A stretch of DNA of 18,837 bases from Gammaproteobacteria bacterium (GCA_030431185.1 JAUIJO010000022.1:1-18837), one strand, 5' to 3'; shown: positions 1 through 6,364, counted from the first letter of the stretch. Numbers and translations are program-made. The notes: a model not told the origin generated them from the sequence alone.

Positions 1-30
1 CTCCTTCCACTCCCCCGGTTCCCCCGCTCC

Positions 31-870
31 ATGGCTGCTCCCCTGCACATCGAAACCCGCGGTCGCGGTCCTTCACTGGCGCTCGTCCATGGCTGGGCCA
101 TGCATGGAGGCCTGTTCGGCCCCCTGGCCGATCGCCTCGCCAACCGTTACACCCTGCACCTGGTGGACCTGCCCGGGCATGGCCATTCGCGCGATGCCGA
201 TGCCCCGCTCGACCCCGCCATGCTGGCTCCGGAGCTGGTCTCGCGCGTGCCCGGCGCCGTCTGGCTGGGCTGGTCGCTGGGCGGGCAGTTCGCGCTGCGC
301 GCCGCGCTCGACCACCCCGACGCGGTCCGCGGGCTGGTCATGGTCGCCGCCTCGCCGCGCTTCGTCAGCGGCGAAGGCTGGCCGCACGGGGTCGGGCCCC
401 ACCTGTTCCGGGACTTCGGCGACGCGCTGGAGCGCGATTTCCGCGGCACGCTGGAAGGCTTCCTCGCCCTGGAGGCGCTGGGCTCGGCCCACGCCCAGGA
501 GGAGCTGCGCAAGCTGCGCTCGCAGGCGTTCGAACGCGGCGAACCCGCGCAACGCGCCCTGCTCGAGGGCCTGTCGCTGCTGGACCGGCTCGACCTGCGC
601 GACGACTTGGCCGGGCTGCGCGTGCCCAGCCTCTGGATCAGCGGCAAGCGCGACCGGCTGGTGCCGGCCGGGGCGATGCCCGCGGCAGCCGCGCTGGCGC
701 CCGGCGCACGCAGCCTGGTGATTCCGAACGCCGGCCACGCGCCTTTCCTCGCCGCCGCCGACACCGTCGCCGACGAGGTAGATGCCTTCATGCAGGCCCT
801 GCCTCCCGGCGGGTCCGCCCCGGCATCCCCGGACCCGCACCCTGCCCCCGTCGGGGCCGGCCGCGCATGA
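31..870 (+). CDS. bioH: Pimeloyl-ACP methyl ester carboxylesterase BioH
   Basis: A 279-residue cytoplasmic alpha/beta hydrolase. The family hydrolyses the methyl ester of pimeloyl-ACP, ending the BioC/BioH route that makes the pimelate part of biotin. The sequence shows an oxyanion-region HGW at residues 20-22, the nucleophile elbow GWSLGG (Ser82), an acid Asp208 in GKRDRLVP and His236 in NAGHAPF. These match the E. coli BioH triad (Ser82, Asp207, His235) almost position for position. E. coli BioH is 256 residues. This protein has an extra Pro/Ala-rich tail from about residue 257 to 279 that is probably disordered. The stop overlaps the bioC start in an ATGA, so the two are translationally coupled. 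No good Shine-Dalgarno is visible in the 30 bases before the ATG. An upstream bioF is expected by family context but lies outside the window. Confidence 0.93.
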   Translation: MAAPLHIETRGRGPSLALVHGWAMHGGLFGPLADRLANRYTLHLVDLPGHGHSRDADAPLDPAMLAPELVSRVPGAVWLGWSLGGQFALRAALDHPDAVRGLVMVAASPRFVSGEGWPHGVGPHLFRDFGDALERDFRGTLEGFLALEALGSAHAQEELRKLRSQAFERGEPAQRALLEGLSLLDRLDLRDDLAGLRVPSLWISGKRDRLVPAGAMPAAAALAPGARSLVIPNAGHAPFLAAADTVADEVDAFMQALPPGGSAPASPDPHPAPVGAGRA

Positions 871-1808
871 GCGAGCTGTTCGACCACCGCCAGGTCCGGC
901 GGGCCTTCTCGCGCTCGGCCGGACACTACGACGAGGCCGCCGCCCTGCAGCGCGAAGTCGGCGCGCGGCTGATGGAATCGCTGGATTACCTGGACGACCC
1001 CAACGTGCGGCTGGAACCCGCCTGCGTGGTCGACGTCGGCTGCGGTCCCGGCCACGCGGCCATCGACATGCAGCGCCGCTGGCCGAAGGCACGCGTGGTC
1101 GCGCTGGACCTCGCGCTTCCGATGCTGCTCGCCGCACGCGGCAACGCCGCGGCCCTGCCCGGCGCCGGCAGGCCGCGCTGGCTCGGCGGCGCGACGCCCC
1201 CCAGCCTGCTGTGCGCCGATGCCCGGTCGCTTCCGCTGGCCGATGCCAGCGTCGACGTGCTGTTCTCCAACCTGTGCCTGCAATGGGTCGAAGACCTGCC
1301 GGCGGTCTTCGCCGGGTTCCGTCGCGTGCTCAAGCCCGGGGGTCGACTGCTGGTGTCGACCTTCGGCCCGGACACGCTGTTCGAGCTGCGGGGTGCGTTC
1401 TCCGAAGCCGACGAGGCGCCGCACGTCAGCCTGTTCCCGTCGATCGCGCAGTTCGGCGACGCGCTGGTGGCCGCGGGTTTCCGCGACCCGGTGCTGGACC
1501 GCGACGAGTTCACCCACGGCCATGCGTCGCTGGCCGGGCTGATGCGCGAGTTGCGCACCCTGGGCGCCACCAACGCGATGGCCGCGCGCCGCCGCGGTTT
1601 CACCGGGCGGGCCCGCTTCGCCCGCGCCGAACAGGCCTACGAGGTCCTGCGTGCACCCGAAGGCGGCCCCCTCGCGGGCCAGCTGCCCGCGACCTGGGAG
1701 GTCATCTACGCGCAGGCCTGGGCGCCGCCGCCGGGCGCGCCGATCCGGGTGGGCGGGGTCGACGAAGTCCAGGTGCCGGTGGCGGGCATCCCGATCCGTC
1801 GCCGCTGA
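867..1808 (+). CDS. bioC: Malonyl-ACP O-methyltransferase BioC
   Basis: A 313-residue class I SAM-dependent methyltransferase. BioC methylates the free carboxyl of malonyl-ACP (or malonyl-CoA) so that fatty-acid synthase accepts it as a primer for pimeloyl chains. The N-terminus has the BioC-like pattern VRRAFSRSAGHYDEAA (about residues 10-25). SAM-binding motif I is VVDVGCGPG (54-62), the acidic end of motif II is LDLALPML (about 80-87), and SNLCLQWVEDL (134-144) and FGPDTLFELR (166-175) are typical of this family rather than of UbiE-type enzymes. It is longer than E. coli BioC (251 residues), with an insert around 95-115 and a longer C-terminus ending in several arginines. The ATG overlaps the bioH stop by four bases. 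A GC-rich hairpin 22 bp after the stop may end the operon. Confidence 0.93.
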   Translation: MSELFDHRQVRRAFSRSAGHYDEAAALQREVGARLMESLDYLDDPNVRLEPACVVDVGCGPGHAAIDMQRRWPKARVVALDLALPMLLAARGNAAALPGAGRPRWLGGATPPSLLCADARSLPLADASVDVLFSNLCLQWVEDLPAVFAGFRRVLKPGGRLLVSTFGPDTLFELRGAFSEADEAPHVSLFPSIAQFGDALVAAGFRDPVLDRDEFTHGHASLAGLMRELRTLGATNAMAARRRGFTGRARFARAEQAYEVLRAPEGGPLAGQLPATWEVIYAQAWAPPPGAPIRVGGVDEVQVPVAGIPIRRR

Positions 1809-1830
1809 GGCTTCGCCGGGTGCCGCGGGT

Positions 1831-1856
1831 GGCGGGGAGGCCCGGCCTGCCCCGCC
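1831..1856 (+). terminator. GC-rich hairpin after bioC
   Basis: GGCGGGG (1831-1837) pairs with CCCCGCC (1850-1856), and AGG (1838-1840) can pair with CCT (1846-1848) after one bulged base. This gives about 10 base pairs with a short loop. No T-run follows on either strand, so it is not a canonical intrinsic terminator. It could be a weak or Rho-assisted terminator for bioHC, or simply GC-rich sequence folding on itself. Confidence 0.35.
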
Positions 1857-1896
1857 CGCCATGACGGGCAATGCCGGCTGGGCGCACACTCCCCGC

Positions 1897-2895
1897 ATGC
1901 CCGACCTCCATCGCCGCACCGTCCTGCTCGCCGTCGGCATCGCCCTCGCGTCGGCGCTGTTCTTCACCTGCACTTACGTCCTCAATCGCGCGGCCGCGGT
2001 CGAGGGCGGCCATTGGGCCTGGACCGCGGCGCTGCGCTACCTGGTCACCCTGCCCCTGCTGTGGCCGCTGATGCGCTGGCAGGGCGGCGCCGCGCCGGTG
2101 CTGCGCGCGATCGCCGCCCGCCCCCTGCCGTGGCTGTGCTGGAGCGCGGTGGGCTTCGTGCTGTTCTACGCCGGGCTCACCTACGCCGCCGCCAGCGGTC
2201 CGTCATGGCTGGTGGCGGGAACGTTCCAGTTGACGGTGATCGCCGGCATGTTGTGCTCGCCGTTCCTGTACCGCGACGCGCGGGCACGGATTCCCCTGCC
2301 GGCCCTGGGCGCGGGCCTGGTGGTGGTGAGCGGCGTACTGCTGATGCAGTTCGGCCACGGCGGCGGCTCGCTGGACCGCGAGGGCTGGATCGCGCTGGGC
2401 TGCGTCGCCGTCGCGGCCGTGGCCTATCCGCTCGGCAATCGCGGCCTGCTGCTGCACCTTGAACGCAGCGGCGAAACACTCAACGCCACCCAGCGCGTGT
2501 TCGGCATGACCCTGGCCAGCCAGCCGGCATGGTGGGCGCTGGCGCTGTTCGCCGTGTCCGCCAGCGGATGGCCTTCGACATCGCAGCTGTGGCTGGCCGT
2601 CGGAGTGGCGGCAGGCGCGGGCATCATCGCCACGGTGCTGTTCTTCCAGGCCACCGGCATGGTGCGCAACGACCCCACCGGACTGGCCGCCGCGGAGGCG
2701 ATGCAGGCCGCGGAGATCCTGTTCGCGACCCTGTTCGGCGTGCTGTGGCTGGGCGAGGCCTGGCCGCGGGGCCGCGCCGCATGGGGTGCGGTCGTGGTGG
2801 TGGCCGGCATCGTGGTGTTCAGCGTGGTCGCCGCGCGAGGGGCGGCCGGCAAGCCCCGCGCCACGCGGCGCCTGCGCACCGACCGTGGCGCCTGA
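1897..2895 (+). CDS. EamA/EmrE-type (DMT superfamily) multidrug efflux transporter-like protein
   Basis: About 332 residues with roughly ten hydrophobic segments and short loops, the layout of the drug/metabolite transporter superfamily. It resembles the family annotated as putative multidrug resistance efflux transporter (EmrE-like, PF13536). Features seen are an N-terminal helix LLAVGIALASALFFTCTY, a conserved-looking AAALRY/TWTAALRYL-type segment after helix 1, and the second-half motif GLAAAEAMQAAEILFATLFG followed by LGE (LWLGEAWP), a common EamA ending. The C-terminus is basic. It is in the inner membrane by inference, and the substrate is unknown. The start is uncertain: ATG 1897 leaves a normal short cytoplasmic tail, while ATG 1861 in the same frame would add 12 residues. 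Neither has a clear ribosome site. It lies 88 bp after bioC on the same strand and might be co-transcribed, but no functional link to biotin is shown. Confidence 0.82.
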   Translation: MPDLHRRTVLLAVGIALASALFFTCTYVLNRAAAVEGGHWAWTAALRYLVTLPLLWPLMRWQGGAAPVLRAIAARPLPWLCWSAVGFVLFYAGLTYAAASGPSWLVAGTFQLTVIAGMLCSPFLYRDARARIPLPALGAGLVVVSGVLLMQFGHGGGSLDREGWIALGCVAVAAVAYPLGNRGLLLHLERSGETLNATQRVFGMTLASQPAWWALALFAVSASGWPSTSQLWLAVGVAAGAGIIATVLFFQATGMVRNDPTGLAAAEAMQAAEILFATLFGVLWLGEAWPRGRAAWGAVVVVAGIVVFSVVAARGAAGKPRATRRLRTDRGA

Positions 2896-2925
2896 ACGGC
2901 AGGCGCACGGGTGTCGCGCCGCGGC

Positions 2926-2954
2926 GTGACGATCCCAGGGCCGCCGGATAGATT
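2926..2954 (+). promoter_or_regulatory. Possible sigma-70 promoter for the exported protein gene
   Basis: GTGACG (2926-2931) resembles the -35 box (4 of 6 to TTGACA). After exactly 17 bases comes TAGATT (2949-2954), 4 of 6 to TATAAT. The predicted start near 2961 would leave a leader of about 25 bases before the ATG at 2986. The prediction rests on consensus matching only. Confidence 0.4.
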
Positions 2955-2985
2955 CAAAGCTCCATCCCCCGCGATCCGGTCGACC

Positions 2986-3624
2986 ATGCGTCCTTTCGCC
3001 GTTTCCACCCTATGCACCCTCGGGCTGGCCATCGGCCTGCTGCTCGCGCACAGCCGTCCGGCCGCCGCCGCCCCGCCGCCCGCGCCGGACACGCGCGCGA
3101 TGATGGAAGCCTGGGGACTGGATCCGTCGATCCTCGCGGGCAATGCCTCTCAACTGCTCGAGCGCACCCCCGACGCCGCCGTGGACACCCTTTTCCAGGC
3201 CGTCCACCAGAGCCTGCAGGATCCGCGCGAAGCCCAGGTGCTGTGCGCGGCGTTCGAGCCCGATGGCGACCGCAGCCTCGATGGGCTCGGCCGCGTCGCG
3301 GGCTCGCTGGGCGAGGTGAGCCGCCAGCGGTTCGCCAATGCCGTGGTGCTCGTGCTGGTGAGTTCGGCGCAGGGCGTTCCGCAGGCCTGGGATCCCGCGT
3401 TCGCGCGCCAGTCGCTGAAGGCCGCGGCGGTGCGCGCGGCGATCCTCAACGACGGTTTCACCGCGGCCCTCAACGGCAACGATGCCAGGGCCCGCTGCCG
3501 CGCGGTCGGCCAGCTCACCGCGGCGCTCGAGGGGCAACCCCAGTCCGAGCGCGCGGCGGTCACCCGCCTGCTGCTCCTCGAAGGCATGGCGATGCTGGGC
3601 GACACGGCGCTCGCGGTCGAATAG
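2986..3624 (+). CDS. Unrecognised exported protein
   Basis: 212 residues, of a family I do not recognise. Residues 1-29 form a Sec-type signal peptide: a basic N-terminus (MRPF), a hydrophobic core (TLCTLGLAIGLLLA) and a small-residue cleavage region ending AAAA before a proline run. The mature part is mostly predicted helix and contains two cysteines, Cys87 (QVLCAAF) and Cys171 (RARCRAV), that could form a disulfide in the periplasm. A short acidic stretch, EPDGDRSLDGL (91-101), faintly recalls a calcium loop but does not fit the EF-hand pattern. The frame is open upstream to 2911, but the ATG at 2986 is the one that starts the signal peptide. It ends 22 bp from the convergent NTF2-like gene. 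A possible promoter lies 32-60 bp upstream, suggesting it is transcribed separately from the exporter before it. Confidence 0.72.
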   Translation: MRPFAVSTLCTLGLAIGLLLAHSRPAAAAPPPAPDTRAMMEAWGLDPSILAGNASQLLERTPDAAVDTLFQAVHQSLQDPREAQVLCAAFEPDGDRSLDGLGRVAGSLGEVSRQRFANAVVLVLVSSAQGVPQAWDPAFARQSLKAAAVRAAILNDGFTAALNGNDARARCRAVGQLTAALEGQPQSERAAVTRLLLLEGMAMLGDTALAVE

Positions 3625-3646
3625 CGCGGTCGGTCCGGCCCCGGCC

Positions 3647-4075
3647 TCAGGCGCCGACCTGCTCCAGCCAGTCCTGCAGGTTGTAGTAGTTGCTGACGCG
3701 GCTGATGCCCTCGCCGCCGAGTTCGAAGAAGGCGCCCCCCGCCAGCACGTAACGCTGGCCGTGGGCGGCCGGCAGCCCCTCGTCGTCGGCGATGTACTCG
3801 CCATGCACGACGAACTCCGCGGCCGCGCGGCGGCCATCGGGCGACACCATCACCACGATGTCGTGCAATTGCTCGCGATAGCAGCGGGCCATGCGCTGCA
3901 TGAAGGCGGCGAAGGCCGCGCGGCCGGTTTCGCGCGGCCCCTGGTTGAGGTCGTGCACGACGGCCTCGTCCAGCAGGGCCAGCATGCCGTCCCAGTCCCC
4001 GCGGTTGAACGCGGCGTAGTAGGCAAGCACGCGCTCGGTGGCGCGGTCCTCCTCGCGGGTGCCATCGATCCTCAC
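3647..4075 (-). CDS. NTF2/SnoaL-like (ketosteroid isomerase-fold) protein
   Basis: A 142-residue protein of the NTF2-like superfamily. The N-terminal helix ends in VLAYYAAFNRGDWDGMLALLDEAVVHDLNQGP, the classic SnoaL/NTF2 opening in which a helix pair leads to an Asp/His near the pocket. It is followed by ETGRAAFAAFMQRM and a beta sheet with EFVVHGEYI and FFELGGEGISRVSNYYNLQDWLEQ. Such folds act as isomerases, hydrolases, cyclases or ligand-binding proteins, so the function cannot be named. I chose the GTG at 4075 because an AGGAG sits 6 bases upstream. The frame stays open to an ATG at 4156, but that start would overlap the dehydratase gene by 44 bp. It lies 37 bp downstream of the dehydratase on the same strand, so the two are probably one transcript. 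Confidence 0.8.
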   Translation of the reverse strand: MRIDGTREEDRATERVLAYYAAFNRGDWDGMLALLDEAVVHDLNQGPRETGRAAFAAFMQRMARCYREQLHDIVVMVSPDGRRAAAEFVVHGEYIADDEGLPAAHGQRYVLAGGAFFELGGEGISRVSNYYNLQDWLEQVGA

Positions 4076-4081
4076 GCGGGG

Positions 4082-4086
4082 CTCCT
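4082..4086 (-). promoter_or_regulatory. Ribosome binding site that sets the GTG start of the NTF2-like gene
   Basis: On the minus strand AGGAG (4086 down to 4082) is followed by 6 bases and then GTG at 4075. This is the best Shine-Dalgarno in the neighbourhood, and it favours the GTG over the upstream in-frame ATG at 4156. Confidence 0.65.
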
Positions 4087-4112
4087 GGGTCGAAACGGCG
4101 GATGGATGCCGG

Positions 4113-5084
4113 TCATGATGCCGCGAACAGCGCCGGCAGCGCATCCAGGTCGACATTGCCGCCCGACAGGACCAGGCCGACGCGGCGTCCGCGGAACAGG
4201 TCGGGGCGGCCCAGGACCACGGCCAGGGTGATCGCCGCCGAGGGCTCCACCACCAGTTTCAGGCGCTCCCAGACCAGCCGCATCGCCGCGACCACCGCGG
4301 CATCGTCGGCCAGCAGTACGCCCCGCAGGTGTTCATGCAGGATCGGATAGGTCAGCGTCCCCAGCTCGGCGCGCAGGCCGTCGCAGATCGTGTCGGCCCG
4401 GCGCCCGGTGATGCGCACGCCGGCGGCCAACCCATCGTGGGCATCGCGGGCCCCCTCGGGCTCGGCACCGAACATGTCGATCCCCGGGTCGACGCCGTGC
4501 GCGGCCACGCAGCTGCCCGACAGCAGGCCGCCGCCGCTCACCGGCGCGACGACCGCGTCGAGACCCGGCACCTCGCGCAGCAACTCGAGCACCGCGGTGC
4601 CCTGGCCGGCCATGACCCGGGCATCGTTGAAGGGATGCACGAGCACGCCGCCGGTTTCTTCCAGTACGCCCCGGGTGGCCTCGTCGCGCGAGGCCTGGTC
4701 GGTGTCGCAATGGACCAGTCGCGCGCCGTAGCCGAGCATCGCCGCCTGTTTCACCTTCGGCGTGCCGCGGGGCGCGACCACGGTGGCCGTGGTGCCCCGC
4801 AGGCGCGCCGCGAGCGCCACCGCCGCACCGTGGTTGCCCGAACTCTGGGTCACGATCCCGCGCGCCACCTCCGCCTCCGGCAGCGAGAAGATGGCGTTGC
4901 AGGCCCCGCGGAACTTGAAGGCCCCGACCCGCTGGAGGTTCTCGCACTTGAAGTGCAGTTCGCAGCCCGCCATCGCGTCCAGCGCGCGGGAACGGAGCAC
5001 CGGGGTGACATGGGCGTGGGGCGCGATGCGCGCGGCGGCGGCGAGCACGTCGCCAAAGCCGGGGGACGAAGCGGGGTCGGTCAT
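4113..5084 (-). CDS. PLP-dependent threonine/serine dehydratase-like enzyme (serine racemase/hydroxyaspartate dehydratase type)
   Basis: 323 residues, fold-type II PLP enzyme, cytoplasmic. The PLP lysine is Lys57 in GAFKFRGA. The substrate-carboxylate loop is SSGNHG (81-86), the phosphate-binding glycine loop is SGGGLLSG (183-190, with Ser in place of the usual first Gly), and LSGGNVD (306-312) holds the pyridine-nitrogen serine. Glu208, Ala212 and Asp214 in EPEGARD match the metal-binding set of human serine racemase (Glu210, Ala214, Asp216), so it may need Mg2+. There is no C-terminal ACT/regulatory domain, unlike biosynthetic IlvA (about 510 residues). It is therefore more likely catabolic threonine/serine dehydratase, serine racemase or threo-3-hydroxyaspartate dehydratase, which the sequence alone does not separate. 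The ATG at 5084 has no Shine-Dalgarno but has a TACCCT box 6 nt upstream. It is the first gene of a pair with the NTF2-like protein. Confidence 0.87.
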   Translation of the reverse strand: MTDPASSPGFGDVLAAAARIAPHAHVTPVLRSRALDAMAGCELHFKCENLQRVGAFKFRGACNAIFSLPEAEVARGIVTQSSGNHGAAVALAARLRGTTATVVAPRGTPKVKQAAMLGYGARLVHCDTDQASRDEATRGVLEETGGVLVHPFNDARVMAGQGTAVLELLREVPGLDAVVAPVSGGGLLSGSCVAAHGVDPGIDMFGAEPEGARDAHDGLAAGVRITGRRADTICDGLRAELGTLTYPILHEHLRGVLLADDAAVVAAMRLVWERLKLVVEPSAAITLAVVLGRPDLFRGRRVGLVLSGGNVDLDALPALFAAS

Positions 5085-5090
5085 CCGCGC

Positions 5091-5096
5091 AGGGTA
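5091..5096 (-). promoter_or_regulatory. TANNNT box 6 nt before the dehydratase ATG (leaderless -10 candidate)
   Basis: On the minus strand TACCCT is followed by GCGCGG and the ATG at 5084. A -10-like box at this distance would put the transcription start at or next to the start codon, and no Shine-Dalgarno is present. No matching -35 box is obvious. Confidence 0.35.
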
Positions 5097-5297
5097 GCCC
5101 AGCGCGCGGAAGGCGCGCCATCGGCGTCGGCCGGCAACCTACCGTGGCCCTGCAGGCCCCGCGCACGCCGGACCGGCGCCCCCACGCCGAGGGCGCCGGA
5201 ACCCGCCCGCGGGCCGGTCCCGGCAAGGGCCGCCCGCCTCCCCGCCCCGCGCAGTCCAGCGGCTGGCGAATTAAGCGGGAGTTCAATGGTTCAGGGC

Positions 5298-5336
5298 CAT
5301 GGTGGAGGTCATTCGAGCCCGGGGGGTTCCACCATG
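5298..5336 (+). promoter_or_regulatory. Inverted repeat that pairs with the lipoprotein start codon
   Basis: CATGGTGGA (5298-5306) is the exact reverse complement of TCCACCATG (5328-5336), which contains the ATG of the lipoprotein gene. A tenth G-U pair can form inside. The loop is about 20 nt and carries the only nearby Shine-Dalgarno-like run (GGGGGG, 5321-5326). In RNA this would place the start codon in a stem. Translational control, such as a thermosensor or protein-opened stem, is an inference from geometry only. Confidence 0.5.
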
Positions 5337-5897
5337 ATCCGCAAGCTTCTCCTGCCCATCGCGACGCTGGTCCTGCTCGGCGGCTGCGCGACCGGCTACG
5401 ACTACCGCCCCGCCGGGAGCGGCGGCTATTACTACGGCCGCCCCTCCGTCGAGTACCGCTACTACGGTGGCTACGGCTATCCGGGCTATGGCTATCCGTA
5501 TGGCTATTCCGGCTACGGGTATTACAACCGGCCGGGCTGGGGATACCCGTACTACGGCTATCCGGGCTACTACCCGCGCCCGCCGATCGTGGTGCGCCCG
5601 GACCATCCGCACCGACCGGATCGACCCGACCGTCCGGACCGCCCGGATTATCCCGACATGAGCGATCGTGGCGACCGGCCACCGTGGCGCGACCTGGACA
5701 ACATCAACCGCCGCGAGGTCCGTCCGCCCCGGGCGGTCCCGCAGCGGCCGACCAGCCAGCCTCCCCGCCCGGTGAGCCAGCCCTCCGTGGTCCAGCGGCC
5801 AGCGCCGACGCCGGTGCGCAGCGCCCCACCCGCGCGCAGCAGCGCCCCCCCGCGTGCGCGGGTGGACCGTTCCGCTCCCGCGCGTGAAGAACGCTGA
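5334..5897 (+). CDS. Tyr/Gly-rich lipoprotein, function unknown
   Basis: 187 residues. The N-terminus is a lipoprotein signal peptide (MIRKLLLPIATLVLL) ending in a lipobox LGGC, with Cys18 the predicted lipidated residue. No Asp follows the Cys (it is Ala-Thr), so outer-membrane sorting is expected. Residues 20-80 are built from Tyr-Gly-Pro steps (GYGYPGYGYPYGYSGYGYY and similar). Residues 93-108 contain tandem RPD tripeptides (HRPDRPDRPDRPDYPD), and the rest is Pro/Arg/Ser/Gln-rich. The whole mature chain looks disordered and rich in aromatic residues. The frame is open far upstream, but the ATG at 5334 is the only one that gives the signal peptide. No enzyme domain is visible. It could be an envelope or matrix-associated low-complexity protein. 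The start codon lies in a 9-bp inverted repeat, and a terminator is found 225 bp after the stop. Confidence 0.72.
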   Translation: MIRKLLLPIATLVLLGGCATGYDYRPAGSGGYYYGRPSVEYRYYGGYGYPGYGYPYGYSGYGYYNRPGWGYPYYGYPGYYPRPPIVVRPDHPHRPDRPDRPDRPDYPDMSDRGDRPPWRDLDNINRREVRPPRAVPQRPTSQPPRPVSQPSVVQRPAPTPVRSAPPARSSAPPRARVDRSAPAREER

Positions 5898-6250
5898 GCC
5901 CGGGGCATACGCCGGCGGACGCCACGAGCGTGACCGGGGTCGCTTGACGGCACCCCGCCGGCAGGCGCAAGCTAGCCCCACCTGACCCAGCGCGTCGCTT
6001 TACGACGCAATCCACGTCAGGCAGTGCCGCAAGCGTCGATGTCGGCGTTCGACGAGGAATCACGGATCCCCCCTGTTCCGTCCCCGTCGAGCGTCGGCGC
6101 CTTGCCGGCCACGCACCGACTTGGCCGCGCAACGCGGCCATTTTCTTGCCTGGAATCCCCGGCCCAGCGGGCCATGGCGCCGTTTCCGCGCGCGGGGTCA
6201 CCCGACGGCATTGACCGCCGTCACAAGGCCGCCCGGCATGGAACAGGCAT
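5898..6250 (+). other. Non-coding stretch after the lipoprotein gene
   Basis: I see no convincing gene here. It holds a small hairpin GCGTCG-CTTTA-CGACGC (5992-6008), a plus-strand terminator (6122-6147) and another 6-bp hairpin GACGGC/GCCGTC (6204-6222). A TTGACG at 5944-5949 could be a -35 box, but only weak -10 candidates (CAAGCT, TAGCCC) follow. The stretch is either the 3' UTR of the lipoprotein mRNA or contains a short plus-strand RNA ending at 6147. Confidence 0.4.
6122..6147 (+). terminator. Intrinsic terminator, plus strand
   Basis: TGGCCGCG (6122-6129) pairs with CGCGGCCA (6133-6140) across a 3-base loop CAA, giving 8 perfect base pairs, followed at once by TTTTCTT (6141-6147). This fits a Rho-independent terminator reading rightward. 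The nearest upstream plus-strand gene is the lipoprotein, 225 bp away. Confidence 0.68.
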
Positions 6251-6286
6251 AAAAAAAGGGCCGAACGTCCCCCGACATTCGGCCCT
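6251..6286 (-). terminator. Intrinsic terminator of the minus-strand small RNA
   Basis: Reading the minus strand, AGGGCCGAA (6286-6278) pairs with TTCGGCCCT (6265-6257). One mismatch and three further pairs (GTC/GAC) follow, with a GGGG loop (6273-6270). The stem is followed by seven Ts (6257-6251). On the plus strand nothing T-rich follows, so it works leftward only. Confidence 0.82.
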
Positions 6287-6364
6287 CTGCTTCCCCGGCG
6301 GGCACATGGCCAGCCCCTGTTCCAATTCCGGCCGGCGCTTTCGCGCCTGCCCCGTCGGGTGCAT
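6251..6364 (-). ncRNA. Candidate sigma-54-dependent small RNA, about 114 nt
   Basis: On the minus strand a near-consensus sigma-54 promoter predicts a start at about 6363-6364, and an intrinsic terminator with seven Ts ends at 6251, giving an RNA of about 114 nt. Inside it are a perfect GGCGC-GAAA-GCGCC tetraloop hairpin (6347-6334) and a second stem, GGCCGG/CUGGCC (6333-6328 with 6313-6308), whose loop carries UUGGAACAGGGG. A 4-bp GCAC/GUGC pairing (6362-6359 with 6305-6302) could close both into a three-way junction. Three GGA motifs are present, one in a loop, which weakly recalls CsrA/RsmA-binding RNAs but is too few to claim that class. An ATG lies at the predicted +1, but its frame runs through the terminator, so a peptide is unlikely. 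I do not recognise a named RNA family. Confidence 0.6.

Noticed and set aside
3091..3300. EF-hand-like stretch in the exported protein
   Set aside because: EPDGDRSLDGL lacks the full loop spacing and the closing Glu, so calcium binding is not supported.
4076..4156. Upstream ATG for the NTF2-like gene
   Set aside because: It would overlap the dehydratase by 44 bp and add residues unlike the family. The GTG at 4075 has AGGAG at 6 nt.
6240..6323. GGAACAGG (6240-6247) and CCTGTTCC (6316-6323) as an inverted repeat around the terminator
   Set aside because: Eight bases over this distance can occur by chance. One arm lies beyond the terminator, so it would not be in the mature RNA.
6221..6364. 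Leaderless ATG at the predicted +1 of the small RNA
   Set aside because: The frame passes straight through the terminator stem and T-run, so most transcripts would end before a stop codon.
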